Source: Vibrio sp. STUT-A11 (GTDB lineage Bacteria > Pseudomonadota > Gammaproteobacteria > Enterobacterales > Vibrionaceae). From it: a DNA stretch of 64,000 bases. Location: assembly GCF_026000435.1 (NCBI RefSeq), contig NZ_AP026763.1:1-64000 (forward strand). Direction: 5' to 3'. Positions 31,457 through 40,517 of this stretch are shown here, piece by piece. How positions within the stretch are numbered: the first letter of the stretch is position 1; every line of letters starts with the position of its first letter. The translations under genes were made by a program, and so were the position numbers. Under the pieces are notes generated by a model. It did not search any database. It had not been told where the DNA came from and worked only from the letters and a program-made list of their open reading frames with translations.

Positions 31457-31840
31457 ATGGGACAACTTTATATTTTAGGTTTTATCGCCGTGGGTGGGGC
31501 ATTTGGGGCGTGTTCTCGTTACCTTATTTCTGAGTTGTGTGTAACTCTTTTAGGCCGTGGTTTCCCTTATGGTACGCTAACCGTTAACGTCGTCGGTTCT
31601 TTTATTATGGGATTATTGATTGCCGCTTTTGAGAACGAGATGTTGGCAACCGACCCTTGGCGACAAATCGTTGGCTTAGGCTTTTTAGGGGCTTTGACCA
31701 CGTTTTCCACATTCTCGATGGATAATGTGCTCCTTATGCAGCAAGGTGCTTTTTTTAAAATGGGTTTGAATATCCTGTTGAATGTGACGCTGAGTATTTC
31801 TGCTGCGTGGATTGGCTTCCAATTAATGATGCGCAACTAG
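31457..31840 (+). CDS. crcB: Fluoride channel CrcB (Fluc)
   Basis: CrcB is a dual-topology dimeric channel that exports fluoride. It is 127 residues with four hydrophobic segments. Signature stretches are GGAFGACSRYLIS (about 13-25), YGTLTVNVVGSFIMG (with the conserved Asn, about 38-52) and GFLGALTTFSTFSMD (about 74-88, with the central Na+ break and Phe box). A GGGGGGA ribosome site precedes the ATG. The upstream region lacks a recognisable fluoride riboswitch. A terminator follows. Confidence 0.95.
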   Translation: MGQLYILGFIAVGGAFGACSRYLISELCVTLLGRGFPYGTLTVNVVGSFIMGLLIAAFENEMLATDPWRQIVGLGFLGALTTFSTFSMDNVLLMQQGAFFKMGLNILLNVTLSISAAWIGFQLMMRN

Positions 31841-31866
31841 AAAAAGCTATAAAATCTGATTTGTTC

Positions 31867-31892
31867 GGCTTGGTTTAATCAAGCCGTTTTTA
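31867..31892 (+). terminator. Terminator after crcB
   Basis: GGCTTG-GTTTAAT-CAAGCC followed by GTTTTTA. Confidence 0.9.
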
Positions 31893-31905
31893 TATACTGA
31901 CTTCA

Positions 31906-31987
31906 CTTGTCGGAGTGCCATAAGGCTGAGACCGTTAATTCGGGATCCGTTGAACCTGATCTGGTTAGTACCAGCGAAGGGAACAGG
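31906..31987 (+). promoter_or_regulatory. TPP riboswitch (thi box) of the thi operon
   Basis: Core elements in order: CTTGTCGGAGTGCC, GGCTGAGA, the CGTTGAACCTGATCTGG segment (THI core), and TTAGTACCAGCGAAGGGAACAG. It binds thiamine pyrophosphate and represses thiC and downstream genes. Downstream 32002-32016 (CCAGAT/ATCTGG) and a GTCGAAT/ATTCGAC pair form candidate expression-platform hairpins. The leader from here to thiC is 163 nt. Confidence 0.96.
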
Positions 31988-32149
31988 AGAAGATACCTAC
32001 ACCAGATCTAATCTGGCTAACCTATCAAAACGTCGAATGTTGTTTTAGAGCTCTGTCAGTTCTTTATTCGACCCCTCTTGTCGCATCTATCCGCCAAGCA
32101 TTTTTATCCCAATACTTTTTATTTAAAATAACAAGCAAGGAAAAATGCT

Positions 32150-34090
32150 ATGTCGAATCGCAAACAAGCGAGACTGGAAGCAAAACAGTTTATTGAAACT
32201 CTCTCAGTACAGCCGTACCCAAATTCAAACAAAGTCTATGTAGAAGGCTCACGCCCAGATATCCGTGTCCCGATGCGTGAGATCTCTTTAGCTGACAGCC
32301 TTATCGGTGGTACCAAAGAGGCTCCTGTTTTCGAGCCAAACGAGTCGGTACGTGTTTATGATACCTCTGGTGTATACACTGATCCATATCACTCTATCGA
32401 CCTTTACAATGGCTTACCGAAGCTTAGAGAGGGCTGGATTGAAGAACGAAACGACACTGAAATTCTTCAAGATGTCAGCTCTGTTTACGCAAAAGAGCGT
32501 TTGGAAGATGAAACGTTGGACGAGCTGCGTTACGGAAATCTGCCTCATATTCGACGTGCTAAAGAAGGGCACTGTGTCACTCAGCTTCACTACGCACGTA
32601 AAGGGATTATTACGCCTGAAATGGAGTTCATCGCTCTACGTGAAAACATGGGGCGCGCTAAGTATCGTGATGAAGTGCTAAACCAGCAGCACCCAGGCCA
32701 AAACTTTGGAGCTAATCTACCAAAAGACATTACTGCTGAGTTTGTCCGCAAAGAAGTGGCAGAAGGTCGTGCCATCATTCCATCAAATATCAACCATCCA
32801 GAATCAGAACCAATGATTATCGGGCGTAACTTCTTAGTCAAAGTGAACGCGAACATTGGTAACTCGTCGGTGACATCTTCAATCGAAGAAGAAGTAGAAA
32901 AACTCGTATGGGCCACGCGTTGGGGTGGGGATACCGTTATGGATCTCTCTACCGGGCGCAACATCCACGAAACCCGTGAATGGATTTTACGTAATAGCCC
33001 GGTGCCAATTGGTACAGTTCCAATGTATCAGGCGCTAGAAAAAGTAAATGGTATTGCGGAAAACTTAAACTGGGAAGTGATGCGTGACACCTTAATCGAG
33101 CAGGCAGAGCAAGGCGTGGATTACTTTACCATTCACGCAGGTTTGTTACTCCGTTATGTTCCGATGACGGCAAAACGTGTTACTGGCATCGTTTCTCGAG
33201 GTGGCTCCATCATTGCTAAATGGTGTTTAGCGCATCATCAGGAAAGCTTCCTTTACACTCACTTCCGCGAAATCTGTGAAATCTGTGCTAAGTATGACGT
33301 TGCACTTTCATTGGGTGATGGCCTACGTCCTGGTTCAGTCGCAGACGCTAATGACGAAGCACAGTTTGCTGAATTAAGAACCCTTGGTGAGTTGACTAAG
33401 GTTGCCTGGGAGTATGACGTACAGGTGATCATCGAAGGCCCAGGACATATCCCAATGCACATGATCAAAGAGAACATGGATCAGCAACTGGAACATTGTC
33501 ATGAAGCACCGTTCTACACCTTAGGTCCACTAACTACTGATATTGCACCGGGCTACGACCATATTACTTCCGGTATTGGTGCGGCGATGATTGGTTGGTA
33601 TGGCTGTGCAATGTTGTGTTATGTCACACCTAAGGAACACTTAGGTCTGCCAAACAAGGAAGATGTGAAGACCGGCATGATCACCTACAAGCTGGCTGCA
33701 CATGCTGCTGACTTGGCAAAAGGGCATCCAGGTGCACAGGTCCGTGATAATGCGCTATCTAAAGCACGTTTTGAATTCCGTTGGGAAGACCAATTCAACT
33801 TGTCATTGGACCCTGATACTGCGCGTTCTTTCCATGACGAAACACTGCCGCAAGAGTCTGGGAAAGTGGCTCACTTCTGTTCAATGTGTGGCCCTAAATT
33901 CTGCTCGATGAAGATTTCTCAGGAAGTCAGAGAATACGCGAAAGACACCGAGCAAGTTGCGGCTGATCAGGCGATTTCTATCAAAATGCTGGATGATCCG
34001 TTAGAAGGCATGCGTCAAAAGTCAGAAGAGTTTCGTGCCACAGGGTCAGAACTTTATCACCCAGCTGTACACGCTGAGGTGGATGAGTAA
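32150..34090 (+). CDS. thiC: Phosphomethylpyrimidine synthase ThiC
   Basis: ThiC is a radical-SAM enzyme that rearranges AIR to HMP-phosphate, the pyrimidine half of thiamine. It is 646 residues. The 4Fe-4S ligands lie in the C-terminal CxxCxxxxC motif CSMCGPKFC (about 577-585). Family blocks include GTVPMYQALEKVNG, DYFTIHAGLLLRY and EGPGHIPMH. It is the first gene of thiC-E-F-S-G-H under the TPP riboswitch, with AAGGAAAAA before its ATG. Its TAA overlaps the thiE ATG (TAATG). Confidence 0.98.
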   Translation: MSNRKQARLEAKQFIETLSVQPYPNSNKVYVEGSRPDIRVPMREISLADSLIGGTKEAPVFEPNESVRVYDTSGVYTDPYHSIDLYNGLPKLREGWIEERNDTEILQDVSSVYAKERLEDETLDELRYGNLPHIRRAKEGHCVTQLHYARKGIITPEMEFIALRENMGRAKYRDEVLNQQHPGQNFGANLPKDITAEFVRKEVAEGRAIIPSNINHPESEPMIIGRNFLVKVNANIGNSSVTSSIEEEVEKLVWATRWGGDTVMDLSTGRNIHETREWILRNSPVPIGTVPMYQALEKVNGIAENLNWEVMRDTLIEQAEQGVDYFTIHAGLLLRYVPMTAKRVTGIVSRGGSIIAKWCLAHHQESFLYTHFREICEICAKYDVALSLGDGLRPGSVADANDEAQFAELRTLGELTKVAWEYDVQVIIEGPGHIPMHMIKENMDQQLEHCHEAPFYTLGPLTTDIAPGYDHITSGIGAAMIGWYGCAMLCYVTPKEHLGLPNKEDVKTGMITYKLAAHAADLAKGHPGAQVRDNALSKARFEFRWEDQFNLSLDPDTARSFHDETLPQESGKVAHFCSMCGPKFCSMKISQEVREYAKDTEQVAADQAISIKMLDDPLEGMRQKSEEFRATGSELYHPAVHAEVDE

Positions 34091-35415
34091 TGACTAAAAT
34101 CCTTATTCCGTCATCATTAATAGAGCTAACGGGTGTCGTTCAGCAATGTTTATTATTGGCGAAAGAACAGGGTTTTAGTACTGAAGAACTTGAGTTGGGC
34201 GTTAGCCCAACTCATTTGATTCAACTTGTTCTCGACCCAAATAAAACAGTGTGTGTGGGCACTGATCTAGTTGATGGTTCCGATGAAGCTTTAACTGGTG
34301 ATTTTACGCTTTATTACCAATCGAATTTACCTTTGAAGGAAACGAGTCAGCAAAGTTCCTCGGCTATTTTTATTGGTATCGCGGATACTTCTCCAAAGCC
34401 AAGCAGCGATGACAACACTGCTCTATTAGATATCTGGCGTCATCCAATTACTGATGAAGTAAGAGCGTTGTCAGCGAACTTGTCAGCTTCAAATACCTTT
34501 CAAGCAGAGCATCACTTAGCTTGGACGGTGACGCTGTTGGCTTTCGAATTTCCAATTGAAGACGCTTTGACATTAGCTCGTGCAATGACGAATGTTTCAC
34601 GTGAAACACTGTTTAACGGTGAAACATGTACGCTTCACGAGTGGGCATCTCACTTTGCTGATTTTCCAACCCCTGTTCTAGAAGATGCTCGCTTGGGTAT
34701 TCAAGTTGGTTGGTCATCGCAAAGCGAAGCGGTTAGTTTTCCCTGCCTTGATAAAGACAGCTTAGGGCTTTATCCCGTTGTTGATGATGTCAGTTGGATA
34801 GAGCGGCTTCTACCGTTGGGTATTAAGACCATCCAGCTACGTATCAAAAATCCTGACCAGTCTGATCTCGAAGAACAGATTGTTCGCGCTATTGAACTGG
34901 GACGTCAATATGATGCGCAGGTCTTCATTAATGACTATTGGCAGCTTGCTATTAAGCACGCCGCGTTTGGTGTGCACCTTGGTCAGGAAGATATCGAAGA
35001 ATCTAACTTGATTCAGTTGAGTGAAGCGGGGATTCATTTAGGACTGTCAACGCATGGTTACTATGAGCTGCTGCGAATTGTCCAAATCAATCCAAGCTAT
35101 ATCGCGCTAGGTCATATCTTTCCGACCACGACTAAGCAAATGCCATCAAAGCCACAAGGTTTGATTCGTTTAGCTTTGTATCAAAAGCTGATAGACAGCA
35201 TTCCATATGGAAAGCAAGTTGGCTATCCAACTGTCGCTATTGGCGGTATTGATCAATTTAATGCAGCGCTTGTTTGGCGATGCGGTGTATCCAGTTTAGC
35301 TGTGGTTAGAGCCATAACGTTGTCTGAGTCGCCAAAATCGGTGATTGAGTTTTTCAATCAATTGATGGGTAGCGCTCAGCCATTGCAGGTAGTGGAGAGT
35401 GAAAGTGCTTACTGA
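34090..35415 (+). CDS. thiE: Thiamine-phosphate synthase ThiE with long N-terminal extension
   Basis: ThiE couples HMP-PP and HET-P to thiamine phosphate. The catalytic TIM-barrel domain covers only about residues 225-430 and shows IKTIQLRIKN, DAQVFINDYWQLA, AFGVHLGQED, LGLSTHGYYEL, YIALGHIFPTTTKQ and YPTVAIGGI. E. coli ThiE is about 210 residues, so this 441-residue form carries about 220 extra N-terminal residues. I do not recognise the extension; EDALTLARAMTNVSRET vaguely recalls the C-terminal helix of ribokinase-type HMP kinases, and no thiD lies in this operon. Codons near residues 168-173 contain a perfect parS site. It overlaps thiC by one base and thiF by 17. Confidence 0.93.
   Translation: MTKILIPSSLIELTGVVQQCLLLAKEQGFSTEELELGVSPTHLIQLVLDPNKTVCVGTDLVDGSDEALTGDFTLYYQSNLPLKETSQQSSSAIFIGIADTSPKPSSDDNTALLDIWRHPITDEVRALSANLSASNTFQAEHHLAWTVTLLAFEFPIEDALTLARAMTNVSRETLFNGETCTLHEWASHFADFPTPVLEDARLGIQVGWSSQSEAVSFPCLDKDSLGLYPVVDDVSWIERLLPLGIKTIQLRIKNPDQSDLEEQIVRAIELGRQYDAQVFINDYWQLAIKHAAFGVHLGQEDIEESNLIQLSEAGIHLGLSTHGYYELLRIVQINPSYIALGHIFPTTTKQMPSKPQGLIRLALYQKLIDSIPYGKQVGYPTVAIGGIDQFNAALVWRCGVSSLAVVRAITLSESPKSVIEFFNQLMGSAQPLQVVESESAY
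34593..34608. promoter_or_regulatory. parS site inside thiE
   Basis: TGTTTCACGTGAAACA, a perfect 16/16 match to the bacterial ParB-binding palindrome, within the thiE coding region and about 34.6 kb from dnaA. Confidence 0.92.
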
Positions 35416-36229
35416 TAAAGAGTTCATTCGCTATCAGCGTCAAATTGCGCTACCTGAAATCGGTGAATCAGGACAAGCTAAACTTAGACAGTCTCATGTT
35501 CTAGTTATTGGGTGTGGCGGACTAGGCAGTGCGGCAAGCCTGTATTTAGCAGCCTCTGGGGTGGGTAAGTTGGTGGTTGTTGATGATGACTATGTTGATA
35601 GCAGCAACTTACAACGACAGGTTGTTTATCGAGAGCATGATATCAACCGGATGAAAACTGAAGCTACTGCTCAACAGTTAGGCGCCCTTAATTCACTGGT
35701 TCAAGTTAGAACTATTCCGAAACGTCTCGATAAATCTCAGCTGCAATTGGAAGTGATGCTTGCCGATGTTGTACTCGACTGTAGTGACAACATGCCAACT
35801 CGGCAGCTGATTAATCAAGTCTGTTTTCAGCAAAGTACGCCTTTGATATCTGCGGCGGCCATTGGTTGGCAGGGACAGTTTGCTGTATTTGATTACTCAG
35901 AACAACAACAGAGTTCGGGGTGTTACCGTTGCCTGTATCCATTTGATGAGTTGAAGCAAGGCATGAAGTGCAGCGAAATGGGGGTTGTCGGTCCTGTGGT
36001 TGGAACATTAGGAAACTATCAGGCCTTAGCGGCTATTCAAAAGCTGGCGACAGGTAAGTTTCATGTGGCCAGTGGTCATTTGCACCTATTTGATGGCTTT
36101 CGTATGGCTTGGCAAACCATGGTGATCAACAAGGACCAAGAATGCCAGGTTTGTAGAAACGCGAACGAGCCACAGCACAGAGTTAAGAGAGGAGTCACAA
36201 ATGACACCACCAAATCATTCGATAACTGA
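35399..36229 (+). CDS. thiF: ThiS adenylyltransferase ThiF
   Basis: ThiF is an E1-like enzyme that adenylates the C-terminal Gly of ThiS as the first step of sulfur transfer for the thiazole ring. It is 276 residues and starts with GTG (35399, or 35405) inside the thiE end. The nucleotide site is VIGCGGLGSAASLYLAASGVG (about 37-57), with DDDYVDSSNLQRQ following. Two Cys pairs (CYRC near 178 and CQVC near 248) probably bind structural zinc. It is followed by thiS, whose start overlaps the thiF end. Confidence 0.95.
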   Translation: MKVLTDKEFIRYQRQIALPEIGESGQAKLRQSHVLVIGCGGLGSAASLYLAASGVGKLVVVDDDYVDSSNLQRQVVYREHDINRMKTEATAQQLGALNSLVQVRTIPKRLDKSQLQLEVMLADVVLDCSDNMPTRQLINQVCFQQSTPLISAAAIGWQGQFAVFDYSEQQQSSGCYRCLYPFDELKQGMKCSEMGVVGPVVGTLGNYQALAAIQKLATGKFHVASGHLHLFDGFRMAWQTMVINKDQECQVCRNANEPQHRVKRGVTNDTTKSFDN

Positions 36230-36464
36230 ATTGAACGACGCTACAAGTGGAAAAGATAAGTTGGTCATCATCACTATTAATGACCAACCTCAGCAGGTCG
36301 CATTAAACGCTAACTTACTGCAAATCATCACACAGTTTTCTCTACCAGAGGTAGGCTGTGTTTTTGCCATAAATAATCAGGTTGTACCGCGTAGCGAATG
36401 GGCAAGCACGGTACTGTCAGAGGGAGATAGTATCTCTCTGTTTCAAGCCATCGCAGGGGGATAA
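36201..36464 (+). CDS. thiS: Sulfur carrier protein ThiS
   Basis: A small ubiquitin-like carrier whose C-terminal Gly-Gly is converted to a thiocarboxylate and donates sulfur to ThiG. The frame is 87 residues and ends AIAGG as required. E. coli ThiS is about 66 residues; here about 20 extra residues precede the core (KLVIITINDQPQQV). The ATG at 36201 follows GAGAGGAG and is the likely start, so the extension appears real. It overlaps thiF by 29 bases; its TAA overlaps the thiG ATG. Confidence 0.93.
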   Translation: MTPPNHSITELNDATSGKDKLVIITINDQPQQVALNANLLQIITQFSLPEVGCVFAINNQVVPRSEWASTVLSEGDSISLFQAIAGG

Positions 36465-37237
36465 TGTCGATGCTGAAAATTGGTGATAGAGAATTTCAAT
36501 CTCGCTTGTTCACAGGAACGGGCAAGTTTTCCAATAGCGCTCTTATGGCTGAAGCAATTCAGGTTTCAGGCTCTCAACTGGTAACGATGGCACTTAAGCG
36601 TGTAGACGTAAATGATCAGCAAGATGATATTTTGCAGCCTTTAATTCATGCTAGCGTGAATTTGTTACCGAACACTTCGGGGGCTAAAAATGCTAAAGAT
36701 GCAGTTTTCGCCGCTCAACTCGCGCGTGAAGCGTTGGGAACCAATTGGGTCAAACTCGAGATTCATCCTGACCCGAAATATTTAATGCCAGATCCGATTG
36801 AAACTTTAGCTGCAGCAGAACAACTGGTTCGAGAAGGCTTTATTGTTTTGCCATATTGCCATGCCGACCCTGTGTTGTGTAAGCGACTAGAAGAAGTTGG
36901 CTGTGCAGCTGTTATGCCGTTAGGTGCACCGATCGGTTCTAACAAGGGCATTGTTTCTCATGACTTTCTAGAAATCATCATCGATCAGGCAAACGTGCCT
37001 GTCGTGGTTGATGCTGGAATTGGTGCACCTTCACATGCTGCACGTGCGATGGAAATGGGTGCGGATGCAGTACTGGTCAATACGGCAATCGCTGCAGCAA
37101 ATGATCCAGTTGCTATGGCAAAAGCATTCAAGATGGCAGTAGAGTCCGGTCGTATGGCGTATGAAGCAGGTCTTGCAGGGCAGGTTTCTCATGCCGTTGC
37201 TTCAAGCCCGCTAACGGCTTTTCTTGATGAGCTGTAA
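36464..37237 (+). CDS. thiG: Thiazole synthase ThiG
   Basis: ThiG condenses deoxyxylulose phosphate, dehydroglycine and ThiS thiocarboxylate into the thiazole phosphate. It is a 257-residue TIM barrel. RLFTGTGKFSN, WVKLEIHPDPKYLMPD (with the Schiff-base lysine near residue 98), VLPYCHADPVLCKRLEEVGCAAVMPLG and VVVDAGIGAPSHAARAMEMGADAVLVNTAIA are all present. It is translationally coupled to thiS and followed by thiH after 15 bases. Confidence 0.97.
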   Translation: MSMLKIGDREFQSRLFTGTGKFSNSALMAEAIQVSGSQLVTMALKRVDVNDQQDDILQPLIHASVNLLPNTSGAKNAKDAVFAAQLAREALGTNWVKLEIHPDPKYLMPDPIETLAAAEQLVREGFIVLPYCHADPVLCKRLEEVGCAAVMPLGAPIGSNKGIVSHDFLEIIIDQANVPVVVDAGIGAPSHAARAMEMGADAVLVNTAIAAANDPVAMAKAFKMAVESGRMAYEAGLAGQVSHAVASSPLTAFLDEL

Positions 37238-37252
37238 AAGAGAGGTCTTAAC

Positions 37253-38380
37253 ATGAGCTTTTATGACCACTTTAAGCAGTTTAACTGGGATGATATTTCC
37301 ATGTCGATATACGCCAAAACGGCGAAGGATGTGGAAAGGGCGCTGGCAAAACCCAAACGCGATTTAGAAGATTTCAAAGCGCTCATTTCTCCCGCTGCAG
37401 AACCTTATCTTGAGCAGATGGCGGCGCTTTCTTATTCGCTGACGCGTAAGCGATTTGGCAATACCATGTCGCTCTATATTCCATTGTATCTTTCTAACCT
37501 TTGTGCCAATGCTTGCACTTATTGTGGTTTTTCTATGGAAAATCGCATTAAGCGCAGAACGCTAAACAAAGAAGAAGTGGCTGCGGAAATTGAAGCTATC
37601 AAGCGAATGAAATTCGACAGTGTCTTGCTGGTAACGGGCGAGCATGAAACCAAAGTGGGTATGAAGTACTTTCGCGAAATGGTGCCGATGATAAAGCAGC
37701 GCTTTAACTATCTGGCGATGGAAGTACAGCCGCTGGATCAGGATGAATATGCCGAGCTGAAATCGCTGGGTTTGGATGCCGTGATGGTTTATCAAGAAAC
37801 GTATCATCCATCGACCTACGCAGAGCATCACCTGCGCGGAAACAAAATGGACTTCCGATACCGTCTTGAGACACCAGATCGGTTAGCTAGGGCGGGAATC
37901 GACAAGATAGGTATTGGCGCGCTTATCGGGTTAGAAGAGTGGCGAACGGATTGCTTTTTTGCCGCGGCTCATCTTGATTACCTTGAGCGTACTTACTGGC
38001 AATCACGTTACTCGATATCGTTCCCTCGACTCCGTCCGTGTGCAGGCAATGCGCCGACCAATGGCTTGCAACCAAAATCAGTGATGACAGATAAACAGTT
38101 AGTCCAACTGATTTGTGCATACCGACTGTTTAACCCCGAAGTAGAGCTTTCGCTGTCGACACGCGAATCACCAAACTTCCGTGATAATGTTTTGCCTCTT
38201 GGGATTACTAGTATGTCCGCGGCATCTAAAACTCAGCCTGGTGGTTATGCGACAGAAGAAGTAGAACTCGAACAGTTCGAAATCAGCGATGAAAGAAGTG
38301 CAGCTTCAGTAGAAGATATGATCAGAGCAAAAGGTTTCGATCCAGTATGGCGAGATTGGCACTCTGTTTATTCAGGATAA
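37253..38380 (+). CDS. thiH: 2-iminoacetate synthase ThiH
   Basis: ThiH is a radical-SAM tyrosine lyase that provides dehydroglycine for the thiazole ring and releases p-cresol. It is 375 residues. The 4Fe-4S site is the CxxxCxxC motif CANACTYC (about 84-91). FPRLRPCAGNAP and LSLSTRESPNFRDNVLPLGIT match the family. Its presence, with no thiO, indicates the anaerobic-type tyrosine route. It is the last gene of the operon; a parS site and a terminator follow within 130 bases. Confidence 0.96.
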   Translation: MSFYDHFKQFNWDDISMSIYAKTAKDVERALAKPKRDLEDFKALISPAAEPYLEQMAALSYSLTRKRFGNTMSLYIPLYLSNLCANACTYCGFSMENRIKRRTLNKEEVAAEIEAIKRMKFDSVLLVTGEHETKVGMKYFREMVPMIKQRFNYLAMEVQPLDQDEYAELKSLGLDAVMVYQETYHPSTYAEHHLRGNKMDFRYRLETPDRLARAGIDKIGIGALIGLEEWRTDCFFAAAHLDYLERTYWQSRYSISFPRLRPCAGNAPTNGLQPKSVMTDKQLVQLICAYRLFNPEVELSLSTRESPNFRDNVLPLGITSMSAASKTQPGGYATEEVELEQFEISDERSAASVEDMIRAKGFDPVWRDWHSVYSG

Positions 38381-38402
38381 TTTAGGTGTTCCAGGTAGTG
38401 AG

Positions 38403-38418
38403 TGTTTCACGTGAAACA
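38403..38418. promoter_or_regulatory. parS site downstream of thiH
   Basis: TGTTTCACGTGAAACA, a perfect match, in the gap between thiH and the thi terminator, about 38.4 kb from dnaA. Confidence 0.93.
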
Positions 38419-38476
38419 TCGTGAGTGGATAGATGATAATAAAACGAAGCATTGAACGTTATCTGACGACCTTTAA

Positions 38477-38510
38477 AAAAGGCTCTCCATTTGGAGAGCC
38501 TTTTGATTTT
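38477..38510. terminator. Terminator of the thi operon and of the convergent peptidase gene
   Basis: AAAAGGCTCTCCA-TT-TGGAGAGCCTTTT: a 13-bp perfect stem with A- and T-runs, so it works in both directions. Confidence 0.9.
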
Positions 38511-38538
38511 GCATCATAGATAAGTTTGAGCGTGTTTA

Positions 38539-40329
38539 TTACGAATGTGTCAAAGGCAGAGTAGCTTCGCGTAGCCAGTCTTTTACCTTACCTTCGACAA
38601 GAGGGCTGATTTGCTCCCAGACTTTTTGGTGGTAATCATTCAACCATGCCAGTTCTGGACGAGTCAGCATATCCACGTTGATGTTACGTTTGTCGATTGG
38701 GCAACGAGTCAGTGACTCAAATGACAGAACTGGGAAGTCTCCGTTAGTTGGTGTTTCAACCACTAGCTCTAAGTTTTCGATACGGATACCGAATGCGTCA
38801 GCGCGGTAATAACCCGGCTCATTGGATAGCACCATACCTTCTGTTAGCGGTACATTGATTTGTCTTTTAGAAATGCTTGCAGGACCTTCATGTACACTCA
38901 GGAAGTGACCGACACCATGACCAGTACCGTGGTCGTAATCGTAACCTTCTGCCCATAGGTGTTGGCGAGCCAATGTATCAATCTGGTAGCCACAAGTACC
39001 TTTCGGGAAACGTGCACGAGCAACACCAATATGGCCTTTTAACGCCAGAGTGAATTGCTTGATCATTTCCGCTGATGGTTGGCCAATCGCAATGGTACGC
39101 GTGATGTCGGTTGTGCCATCTAAGTACTGACCGCCAGAGTCAACCAGATAAAGCGTGTTCAATTCTAGCTTACCTGGCTCTGGCTGGTTCTCATGGTTGT
39201 AGTGACACATTGCGGCGTTACCACCGGCTGCAGAGATCGTATCAAAGCTTAGGTCCATCAATGTTGGATCTTCTTTACGGAATGCTTCTAATGTGTCGGC
39301 GAGTGTGGCTTCATCATGAAGATTACCAGCCGCTACTTCTGCCTCTAACCAACATAGGAACTTACTCATCGCAACGCCGTCGCGTACGTGACACGCTTTC
39401 ATACCCGCAATTTCAACCGCGTTCTTCGCTGCTTTTGGCATTAGACATGGATCTGCCGCCGCGATAACCGATGCGCCAGAATTCTGCAGAACCAGCTTAA
39501 ACCATGCATTGCTGATCGCTGGATCGACTAATACCTTTTTGCCCGTCATCGCTTCAAGACGAGACTGAAGTGCTTCAGGATGATGCACGGTGACACCTGT
39601 ACCTACGTGTGCTTCAAATTCCCCTGGCAGTCGAGCTGGGTCAAGGAAGTATTCCACGGTGGAATCTACATGAATAATCGCATGAGACAGAAGTACGGGT
39701 AGACGAGATACATCCAAACCACGAACGTTCAATAGCCAACAAATAGAATCAAGCGCGGTGATCACTGCACTGTCAGCACCAGCATTTTTAATTAGCTGAG
39801 CGATCTCCTGACGTTTACTTTCGCTAGATTGACCGACCGCTTCCGTTGGCATCAGGCGAACATCAGAAACCACTGGAGCAGGGCGATCATGCCATAACTC
39901 ATCAATCGGGTTACTGGTTAGCATATTAAGTTCAAACTTACCGGCCAGTTTCGACTGCGCCGTATCTAGCCATGCTGAGCTATGCATACGTGGGTCAATC
40001 GCTACTGCTGCTCCCGCTGTAAGGTTCTCTTTGATCCAATCAAGTGCTGGTTCTTCAATCAGGTGACGGTATTCAAATAGATCAGCTGGAACTTGTTTGG
40101 TGACTTGAACGGTATAGCGGCCATCAACAAACATAGCCGCTTTATCTTTGGTAATGACGGCTGAACCGGCTGAACCAGTAAATCCGGTTAGCCAATGTAG
40201 GCGTTCGTTATGAGCCGGTACGTATTCGCCCAGGTACTCATCTTCGTGTGGGATGAGCAGGGCATCAATATTGTGTTGAGCAAGCCATTCGCGAATCGCG
40301 TTCACGCGGCTTTGAGTATCGTTATGCAT
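38539..40329 (-). CDS. Xaa-Pro aminopeptidase (M24B, three-domain type)
   Basis: A cytosolic metallopeptidase that removes N-terminal residues preceding proline. It is 596 residues, matching the long eukaryote-like aminopeptidase P rather than E. coli PepP (about 440). Two creatinase-like N-terminal domains (about 1-300; NIDALLIPHEDEYLGEYVP and WLTGFTGSAG) precede the pita-bread domain. Dimetal ligands are visible: Asp in LVDSGGQYLDGTTDITRT (two), His in GTGHGVGHFLSVHEGP, and Glu in LSNEPGYY and IRIENLEL. It stands alone and is convergent with the thi operon. Confidence 0.93.
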   Translation of the reverse strand: MHNDTQSRVNAIREWLAQHNIDALLIPHEDEYLGEYVPAHNERLHWLTGFTGSAGSAVITKDKAAMFVDGRYTVQVTKQVPADLFEYRHLIEEPALDWIKENLTAGAAVAIDPRMHSSAWLDTAQSKLAGKFELNMLTSNPIDELWHDRPAPVVSDVRLMPTEAVGQSSESKRQEIAQLIKNAGADSAVITALDSICWLLNVRGLDVSRLPVLLSHAIIHVDSTVEYFLDPARLPGEFEAHVGTGVTVHHPEALQSRLEAMTGKKVLVDPAISNAWFKLVLQNSGASVIAAADPCLMPKAAKNAVEIAGMKACHVRDGVAMSKFLCWLEAEVAAGNLHDEATLADTLEAFRKEDPTLMDLSFDTISAAGGNAAMCHYNHENQPEPGKLELNTLYLVDSGGQYLDGTTDITRTIAIGQPSAEMIKQFTLALKGHIGVARARFPKGTCGYQIDTLARQHLWAEGYDYDHGTGHGVGHFLSVHEGPASISKRQINVPLTEGMVLSNEPGYYRADAFGIRIENLELVVETPTNGDFPVLSFESLTRCPIDKRNINVDMLTRPELAWLNDYHQKVWEQISPLVEGKVKDWLREATLPLTHS

Positions 40330-40517
40330 CTGTGTTATTCCTTCAATTACGGCTCCTTCATGCTCAATTTGGGAGCTGCTTCCTTCTGCTTAGCGCAGTA
40401 TCGAATAAAACATTCTCATGTTTAATCCTGGGTACAACAGGCCTAGATGAGCCAAAAAGGACTATCGACTGTTAAGCTACTCATTTTAACCGTTAAGCGC
40501 AAATTGAGTCCGAGTTT

